Origin: Microthyrium microscopicum
Taxonomy: Eukaryota > Ascomycota > Dothideomycetes > Microthyriales > Microthyriaceae
Direction of reading: 5' to 3'
Length of the DNA stretch: 64,000 nucleotides
NCBI GenBank assembly: GCA_010405405.1
Contig: MU004230.1
Location: forward strand, 951,744 to 1,015,743
Below, piece after piece: positions 57,851 through 64,000 of this stretch; within the stretch, counting starts at the first letter, position 1; each line of letters opens with the position of its first letter. Under the pieces are notes generated by a model. The model searched no databases. It was not told the DNA's origin and saw nothing but the letters and a program-made list of their open reading frames with translations. The translations under genes were made by a program, and so were the position numbers.

Positions 57851-58180
57851 TCACGAAACGTACCTTTCATCGTCTTCTTCCTCTTCTAGCCCATCATCGC
57901 CCACTGTAATGACATTTTCCGGTTCGACAAGGTCGTCGTCGAGATTCAACTTAATATCACTTTGGTTATGGTCTGGCTGAGCAGCCCGGATAGGAGGCGG
58001 AGGCGATTCATTCTTGGAACGTCGTAGTGAGTCTCGTATTGAGTCAGGAATTAATCTTGACAACCGATCGCGACCACGGTGGAGTTTGCTTGAAGTGCTC
58101 GCAGCGCTGTCAATGGATGAGCGGCGACTTCTCACGGATAACTGGGATGTCGAAACGCTTTGCAGGGACTTTGGATCCAT
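57851..58180 (-). CDS. Small Ser-rich, acidic-tailed hypothetical protein
   Basis: ATG at 58180 opens a 109-aa frame. The N-terminal half is Ser/Arg-rich (SQLSVRSRRSSIDSAAST, RDRLSRLIPDSIRDSLRRS), which looks like a phosphorylated basic region; the C-terminal half is acidic (NLDDDLVEPENV, GLEEEEDDE). No domain recognised. The last residues before the stop span a good splice donor (AAG|GTACGT), so the real protein may continue into a downstream exon; joining to the acceptor near 57736 would add a ~20-residue tail (SCKQQFDFYSGHKTSDG...). I keep the unspliced end because the acceptor is not unique. It is divergent from the Atg38-like gene. Confidence 0.6.
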   Translation of the reverse strand: MDPKSLQSVSTSQLSVRSRRSSIDSAASTSSKLHRGRDRLSRLIPDSIRDSLRRSKNESPPPPIRAAQPDHNQSDIKLNLDDDLVEPENVITVGDDGLEEEEDDERYVS

Positions 58181-58764
58181 GGTTCCGGAGTCGGTTACCA
58201 GTAGGGTTGTACTTGTAGGAAGTTAGGTGAGAGACCCAAACATGTTGGAAAAGAGGATGCGCTCGGAGACTGAGCGAAGAACAAAGCGGCTGAAGATGGC
58301 GCTGATTGATACTCTCATAGCAGATAGATACCGATGATATGGTGATACGGCAGATGATATGGTGATACGGCAGCCGTTAACCAAGCAGGTTAAACGATGC
58401 GGTCCCAAACTATTTCAGCCGCAGCGTCATAGGGATAACCTTGCCTGTTTTGTACATTTTGTTAGAGTAGTCTACAACATTGAAGTACATAGATTTAGCC
58501 AGACTAGGCAAGCAGCCTGCACACCTCAAAGCTGGGGAAAAGCTAAAGTACAGACCCGCGCCCGCCAGAACAGAACGTTTGTACTTGACCCCCCTCCATA
58601 AGCGCGCGCTTGAGCGCCCCACCCCTGTTCTAGCGTCACAAGCGCCACCTTCGTGATGCATTCGTGATGAGTAACTCCATGTTCTTTACCCAACAGTCCG
58701 TAACCTACACCTATTCATCCTATGACCATCTTCCTATATATACAGTTGTATCCTCATACTCCCC
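58181..58764. other. Intergenic, divergent promoter region
   Basis: Between the small acidic protein and the Atg38-like gene. It contains a 20-bp tandem duplication (58333-58372). TATATATA sequence at 58734-58742, about 25 bp upstream of the Atg38-like start codon, is too close for a usual TATA box. Confidence 0.5.
58333..58372. repeat. 20-bp exact tandem duplication
   Basis: GATGATATGGTGATACGGCA occurs twice head to tail with no mismatch, so the duplication is recent. It lies 150-190 bp upstream of the small acidic protein gene. Confidence 0.92.
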
Positions 58765-60232
58765 ATGGAGGATACTGCCTTGGGCCAGGTTTGTCTCCCA
58801 AATACTCTCCTGGCTTTGCTGACCAGCCCAGGCATATGATCATGCCAAAAACGCCATCGTCTACCGCGACAAAGGAAGTCTAAATGCCGCCCGCGACTCT
58901 CACGAACAAGCCGCTGGGAGCTTTGCGAATGCTGCGGATGGCACCGAAGATTTTGAGGCAGTAAGACTATTGACTCTACTTCAAGAGCACCACAAGCAGC
59001 TTGCGAAAGCCATCTCCAGCACCAAACCCGGCAAATCGTCCTCCGTCCAAGCTAGCACAAAACCTGAAAAGGATTTGTCAAAGCCCACAGAAGATGCCCC
59101 GATACTACAAGAGACAGAAAAGACACCAGCGCATATAAGCAAGACAAACCCCGCATTAGCCAAGTTAGCTATCCGTGGGCCGCGACGAGATCTTACATCG
59201 TCCATCGCAAGCAATCTCGCAACCGCCAGAGGAAGGCCCCCAAGCCAACGTCGATCCACCCCTCTCCCTCCCGATGTCACAGCCCAACATGCAGGAGGAA
59301 AGTTGTCCTCCCGTGCAGAACGGCCCACGGGCATGCGAAGAACCTCGTCCAGTCAATCCTCTTCATCAGCAGCAGGCATCAGTGGTAGCAAGTTCTCTAC
59401 ATTTTATAATTCTATACAAGGGTGGATACCCATGCAGCTAGCCTTTGCCGGTCTCCCTTTGACTATTGAGGAAGAAACGGAAGCCGCACAGCCAGTTCAA
59501 GCACCGAAAGACAAGGCCCATAAACGCGGATCCAGCCGTGCGACCGCCGAACATGACTATTCGGCTCTGTTCTCTTCTTCCACCATCCGTGCTCTGCGCG
59601 AAGATGCTGGTGCCGCTTTCGCTGGCCACGAGTCTTTTTACGTCGTCCCCACCTCCGGCGGTACACGCTCCTACGCCGGAATCGTATCCGGTCGAGAAGA
59701 AGAGATGCTTGCGGAAGAAGAAGGCGAAGAGTTTGTCGATGCCCGTGAGTCCGTTGGCCCACCGTCTCCGAAAACTTCCCGCGGCAGCCAACATTTACGC
59801 CGCTCAAAAGTCCCACAGGCAATTCAACAGCTCAGCACTACGGGCAAGACCATGGAAGAGCTTGAACTCGAAAATGTCGCACTGCGTCAATTGCTAGACC
59901 AGCAAAGCCGACGGCTGCAGATGTGGGAGGCCTCATCGCAAAGCCAGTCCATGGCATTGGCGCAAAGCATGCGACTCGGGCGCAAGCCTGGTACGGTGGA
60001 GCCAGTGCATATGACCAGCGAGTCGGAGCGTGTTCGTGATCTCGAAGATGACCTGGTGGCAGAGCGTACACAGCGTGAAGCATTGGAGCATCAGGGCTCC
60101 AAGAAGGACCGTGAAATCGAGAAACTGCTGATTGTGGTTGGCAAGTATCGCGCTAAGTGGGATATGCTCAAGGAGAGCGCCCGCCAGCGCGAACGGAATA
60201 AGGCGGCTAGGGCGGCAGAGGAAGGAGCTTAG
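58765..60232 (+). CDS. Atg38/NRBF2-like protein: MIT-like N-terminus and C-terminal coiled coil
   Basis: Two exons: 58765-58788 (24 nt, MEDTALGQ) and 58832-60232, giving 474 aa. Residues ~8-70 form a three-helix MIT-like module (AYDHAKNAIVYRDKGSLNAA, HEQAAGSFANAA, AVRLLTLLQEHHKQLAKAI). The middle is Ser/Pro-rich and disordered with one conserved-looking patch, FSTFYNSIQGWIPMQLAF. The C-terminal ~130 residues form coiled coils (MEELELENVALRQLLDQQ, REIEKLLIVVGKYRAKWDML). This order, MIT then linker then coiled coil, is that of Atg38 and NRBF2, which dimerise and stabilise the autophagy-specific Vps34 PI3-kinase complex I. Assignment rests on architecture and not on a diagnostic motif; another MIT protein is possible. 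The tiny first exon is needed to complete the first MIT helix. Confidence 0.78.
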
Positions 60233-60433
60233 TCGATATGTCATATTGGTGTGTATTGTGGAATATGAGCTTCTTTAATATATTGCTGCTGACTACTGGA
60301 ACGAGTTCCTATCACGTAGACTACGAATAGAAGGGTTTTGTAAAATGTTGCTAGGCACGTGGCCAGTATCTTTCTCGAACTACTGGCCCCTAGTGTCTCA
60401 TCAGTTGAAATGGTAACAACTCTGACGCATCCA

Positions 60434-63110
60434 TCAACCACTAGGCCCTGCACAAGGCTGGATAGGAGCAAACATGCCATGATATTCCACGATGAAATCA
60501 AGTGCCTCTCCATACTGTCGTTTAAATTCATCCGGCGTCTTGATCCACGATAGATGAGTTACAGTACTAGGACAAAGGTTTGAGCTAGAGGGTCTGTGCA
60601 CCCCCCAGGTATCCCAAATTACCATTTTGGTTATTAGCAATTTACTAAGTAACCATAATGGTTATCTAGACGGTTTTGGGATCAAATTGAAGCTAAAAAT
60701 TAGGCCGTTTTAGCCTATATTGAGATTTGGTGAAGTTGTAGTTCTAGTACTTAGTATGCTACCCGTTGGCGTTAATTACTACCTAGCACTTAGCTTACAT
60801 ACTCTTAATATAATTTAAAATCCTATCTTCCTTTAGGCAATCCTATATGTCTAAAATATATTCCTTAAAGTAGGTAATATCTATGGCTAAAGATCCTTAG
60901 TGTCTATTAAGTTCTAAATATCATAAATATAGCTATTCTTTGAGTTAAGTCTAGACGTGTTTAATTAGGTTTAAATTAGGTAAGATAGGTAGCTATTAAA
61001 GAGTTATAACTCTATAATCTCTAAACTAATTTTGAATAAGGTAAGCTATATAAATAGAGGTATTATCCTATTAGTAAATTATATTATCCTAATAGTAAGG
61101 AAGGTAGTTCTTATTAAGAACTTTAAAATAAGAATGAGTAGAATATCTATTTCTTGCTAAATCTAGGTCCCTATCTATAACTACTATTTCTATTCTTTTA
61201 AGGTATAAATTAATAGCGGCTTATATTATAATTAAAATGTTCTTTTCTTTAGAATACGTCTAAATATAATTTAGAAGCTATTTTTAGTATAGTTGTTAAA
61301 AAACTTAAGTTCGTTATTTACTCTTTCTTCGTTTAATAGAATACTTATTACTAAACTAAACTTATAACTACTCTAAGAGCGACTATAATATATAATTCTT
61401 AGTAAATTGTAAGTATTTAGCAGTATACTCTTCTATTAACTTAGGACGTTCTTTTGCGCGCTATTTTTTAATATTTTAGACTGCTAAATTCTATTAGATT
61501 ATCTTATAACTATAATTTAGATCTAAGTCCTTTATAAGCTACCTATAGGTTAATTTTAGGTAAGCCTTTATCTTTTTTATTATATAGCGTAAATCTCTAT
61601 CTAATAAGGACTTATTATGGCCCTTTTTTAGCTTTATTAAACTATCTTCTAGTTATTAGCCGCAACGTAGTTTTGTTATTAAGATTATTAATTCTAGGAT
61701 GTTTAAGACGCGGGATATTTTAGAGAAACGGTAACTAAAATCCAGAACGCTATAAATCTTATTTTAAGTAGCATCTAAAAGCTGCTTTCGGCCTCTATTA
61801 GGAACACTAATTTCTAAGAGAATTCCCCTTGTTTAGCAAGGCATAGTTATGGATGAAGATAATAGATTAAAAACTAGGGACGCGTTTTGAAAGGGTGTGT
61901 GCACGGATCAGCTCAAACCTTTGTCCTGGAACTGTAACCCATTCGGCGGGTCGTCGTTATCAATTCTTTGGTCGATGGGGCAATTCATTCCCAGTTCCGA
62001 AATGCCCATTAACTCCATGTCGAACAGCCTTGGTCTTCCTACGAAGTGGTTGAATTCAGCAAGCCCTTTCTGTGCTTTCCAAGGAAAAAGCTCATCGGCA
62101 CCTGTGAAAACAAGGTACACTGGTATCTTCTTCCTGCAAATAGCCCGAACTGGATCCTTATGCAAAAACTGTTCCGTTTCGATGGTCCTAAGTGCAGAGC
62201 GATTGAGTGACATCTTTCGTGGCTGGATGCTGACTCCACCGAATTCCATAGAAAAGGGGATGCTGCCTCCACAAAGTTCTTTGAGCTTCGCCTCTATTAC
62301 ACAGTTTGAAGAACCATCCACTTCACGCAAACTTTCGGAGTCGAAGTCCTGCTCGTAATCGAAGACTAGTCGAGCACTGGGGTCCAAGATGTTTTTATCA
62401 TCAATTCTGGACTAGCTTTTGTTAGAACATGTTGCTCCATGACCATGGGAAAAAGTGCTCATGGACATATAGTTCCAACTTATCAACCCAGTCCTTCTGC
62501 CATCGATATCCATTTCTTGCAAGTACTCGGACTTGTTTGAAGTTGATCGATGTGCCCCATCGACCATCTGTGTGAAATAGCCAGCCGCCCCAGCTGATCA
62601 CACCCACTACCGGACACTTTGTCCAGTCATCCGCCCATTCAGCCTGCGTTATATCAGTATAAGAAATGCTCATGTGCTCTCACGTTATCAAGATGGTATT
62701 GTGATGGCCGTTGAGTGTACGAAAGCCATCGAGACTTATTGGTTCATGTGATATTGTCTTTGGTTAGATAAGTTCTTTCTTACAAAGCTTACCTCTGGAT
62801 CAAGTAAGGCATTGAAACCAGGTAGAACCGAATATCCGACCAGCACGAGAATAACGTTGGCTTCTGCCAGTTTCATACTCTCTAGCTGATGCCCAAGTAC
62901 TTGTCTGTCCGCTTCCTGAGGTACACTCATGGCGCCTTGTTCTAGACTTGGCAGAGTCAAGAACTTTATTCTCTTGGGCTTATAATTCACATAGAAGCCA
63001 AAGCCACCAGGATAGTTGAGGAAGTTCTCGGCTGCAAAATGGGGCGGACCGACTACAAGGAGCTGATAGTCGGTTTCAAGAAAATCGTACTTCATCCCGG
63101 AAAAGTTCCT
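60434..63110 (-). pseudogene. Paralog B of an unrecognised family, interrupted by a DNA transposon
   Basis: Exons on the minus strand: 63110-62793 (likely start ATG 63095, MKYDFLETDYQLLVVGPPHF), 62643-62467, then 62411-60434 interrupted by the element at 60562-61934. The first exon reads like an alternating beta/alpha nucleotide- or ligand-binding fold (YQLLVVGPPHF, EANVILVLVGYSVLPGFNAL), the second contains CPVVGVISWGGWLFHTDGRW, and the third VYLVFTGADELFPWKAQKGL. It shares TGADELFPW and NGLTHLxW with paralog A at 63451. Without the element and one TA the third exon is a continuous frame through NGLTHLSWIKTPDEF to the stop at 60434. I do not recognise the family. The intron before 62411 has a weak GTCCAT donor but a good CTAAC branch site. 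Confidence 0.75.
60562..61934. mobile_element. 1,373-bp Tc1/mariner-type DNA transposon, RIP-decayed, inserted in paralog B
   Basis: Terminal inverted repeats: left CAGTACTAGGACAAAGG..., right (reverse complement) CAGTTCCAGGACAAAGG...; 23 of the first 25 bases agree and GTGCAC matches further in. Both ends are flanked by TA (60560-60561 and 61935-61936). The body is almost entirely A/T with very frequent TpA, the pattern left by RIP, and no long frame survives. On the minus strand near 61560-61630 a stretch reading SLLDRDLRYIIKKIKAYLKL, then TYRQLIKDLDL if one stop is read as Gln, recalls the second helix-turn-helix of Tc1 transposases, and the length suits a full Tc1/mariner element. Its ends differ from those of the MITE at 8087 beyond the first four bases, so it is not that MITE's obvious source. 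Confidence 0.88.
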
Positions 63111-63450
63111 CTGAAGATAAGGCGATCGTTAGCTTCACGGTACAGGGAACAATAACAACTGCAATGAGCGTTCTTTCGAGCATGGTTGACGGATGAGTCG
63201 TTATTAATAGCTTATCATTTGGTGAGTTTGGCAATCCAGAATCTCAGTTTCAGGGGCTCATATGACTATACAACAACAAGCAAAATACTAATTATCCTCA
63301 GTGCGACATAACAAACAGCAAATGATGCTGATATACCTCATACCAACAGTCAGCTTCCGCTCATCCAAGTAGGCTGGATTCAGCAGGGTACAAACCTCTC
63401 ATGACCTAATAGCAATCAAACGTCAGAAGAAAGTCTTGGTCCTTAGATAT
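63111..63450. other. Intergenic between the two tandem paralogs
   Basis: Upstream region of paralog B and 3' region of paralog A. A short frame with MLERTLIAVVIVP near 63150 could be an upstream exon of B, but it does not join in phase with a good donor. Confidence 0.4.
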
Positions 63451-64000
63451 TCACTTATTGTATCCAGGCACAATATGATCCAGAGCATCATACAGTTCGT
63501 TGTCAAACTGTTCGGATGATTTGAGCCAAGCAAGATGAGTCAAGCCATTGATGGGTGCTATGTCATCATTTCCATCAAAGACTTGATAGTTCGTGTTTAG
63601 TGTTGAATCGACTTTGCTCTTTTTGCCTATCAATCCATGCTTCAACGCAAGCTCTCGTTGCGCCTCCCAAGGGAAGAGCTCGTCCGCTCCAGTGAGAACT
63701 ATTCGGGTGGGAAATTTCCTGGCGAGTTCTCCAAGCGTGGCTTTCTTCAGAAATTTTGCGTCTTCGACGTGAGCGCTTGCTCGCACAAGTTTCCAGTCCT
63801 GCTGGCCTGCCATGTGCCAAGCGGCTGCTGAGCTACCAAATAGTCCTTGGATCTTCGCGTCTTCCTTCTGTATGTCTTCAGAGAGGGTAGCTGTCGATTG
63901 GTTCAGCACTCTGAGCCTACCCATGGCCTCGACTGAAGACTACTTAAACGTTAGAACAGTCTCTACTTCTGCTTAGGAAAACGGGAAACTTACATATCGA
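63451..64000 (-). CDS. Paralog A of the same unrecognised family (5' part beyond window)
   Basis: The last exon runs 63932-63451 and an upstream exon ends at 63994, continuing off the right edge; the intron between has GTAAGT and TTCAG borders. About 162 residues are visible. Landmarks shared with paralog B are TRIVLTGADELFPWEAQREL and APINGLTHLAWLKSSEQF, with a C-terminal helix LYDALDHIVPGY. There is no transposon in this copy, so it serves as the reference for the intact C-terminus. No catalytic motif recognised; TGADELFPW is the most distinctive string for a database search. Tandem arrangement on one strand suggests local duplication. Confidence 0.78.

Noticed and set aside
60600-61870. 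A/T-rich stretch considered as a centromere fragment or LTR-element remnant
   Set aside because: It is bounded exactly by inverted repeats and TA duplications and disrupts a gene, so a decayed Tc1/mariner-type transposon explains it fully.
1-64000. tRNA and rRNA genes
   Set aside because: I looked for the GGTTCGAxTCC B-box on both strands and found no copy in a cloverleaf context; no rRNA-like block was seen. A covariance-model scan would be decisive.

Overview
The window comes from a filamentous ascomycete (Pezizomycotina). Nearly every gene can be joined from exons split by short GT-AG introns of roughly 45-110 bp, often with a CTAAC-like branch site. Most genes are single-copy fungal housekeeping families. 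One transposon copy is almost pure A/T with abundant TpA, as repeat-induced point mutation (RIP) would leave it. A Helotiales/Leotiomycetes-type host is my guess; the sequence alone does not fix the order. I saw no rRNA, convincing tRNA, CRISPR array or virus-like element.

Layout, left to right. 1-13.5 kb is a compact housekeeping block: a DUF726/TMCO4-type membrane lipase (cut by the left edge), the vesicle tether USO1/p115, a DUF3807 protein, a FAS1-domain secreted protein, a calycin-like protein, replication factor C subunit RFC2 and a small CBS-domain protein. A 474-bp MITE sits in the DUF3807/FAS1 divergent promoter. 14-27.4 kb holds an F-box-like protein, a ferric reductase, an NmrA-like NAD(P)-binding protein, a CalB-type secreted lipase, a small Gly/Asn-rich secreted protein, a single-pass membrane protein with a PPPY motif, the tiny TFIIH subunit TFB5 and a GFA-family zinc protein. 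27.4-42.6 kb alternates long gene-poor gaps with two large secreted proteins (one SURNod19-like with a 15-nt microexon), an MDP-1-type phosphatase, a BTB-domain protein, the farnesyltransferase beta subunit RAM1 and a dsRNA-binding-domain protein. 42.6-46.4 kb is the longest gap. 46.4-60.2 kb carries a Dabb-domain protein, a short membrane protein, a 988-aa secreted coiled-coil protein with a PAN/apple-like module, a LAM-family sterol transporter (GRAM + VASt + TM), a small acidic protein and an Atg38/NRBF2-like protein. 60.4-64 kb contains two tandem paralogs of a family I do not recognise.

The clearest new observation is at the right end. The downstream paralog is split by a 1,373-bp Tc1/mariner-type element with TA target-site duplications. 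Removing the element plus one TA copy on paper gives a continuous frame reading NGLTHLSW, where the intact paralog reads NGLTHLAW. The element itself has decayed to A/T-rich sequence. No operon-like pathway or gene cluster is evident; the genes look functionally independent, with secretory-pathway and secreted products over-represented (USO1, the LAM protein, and secreted proteins at 8.7, 21, 23.6, 30, 33.8 and 51.8 kb).
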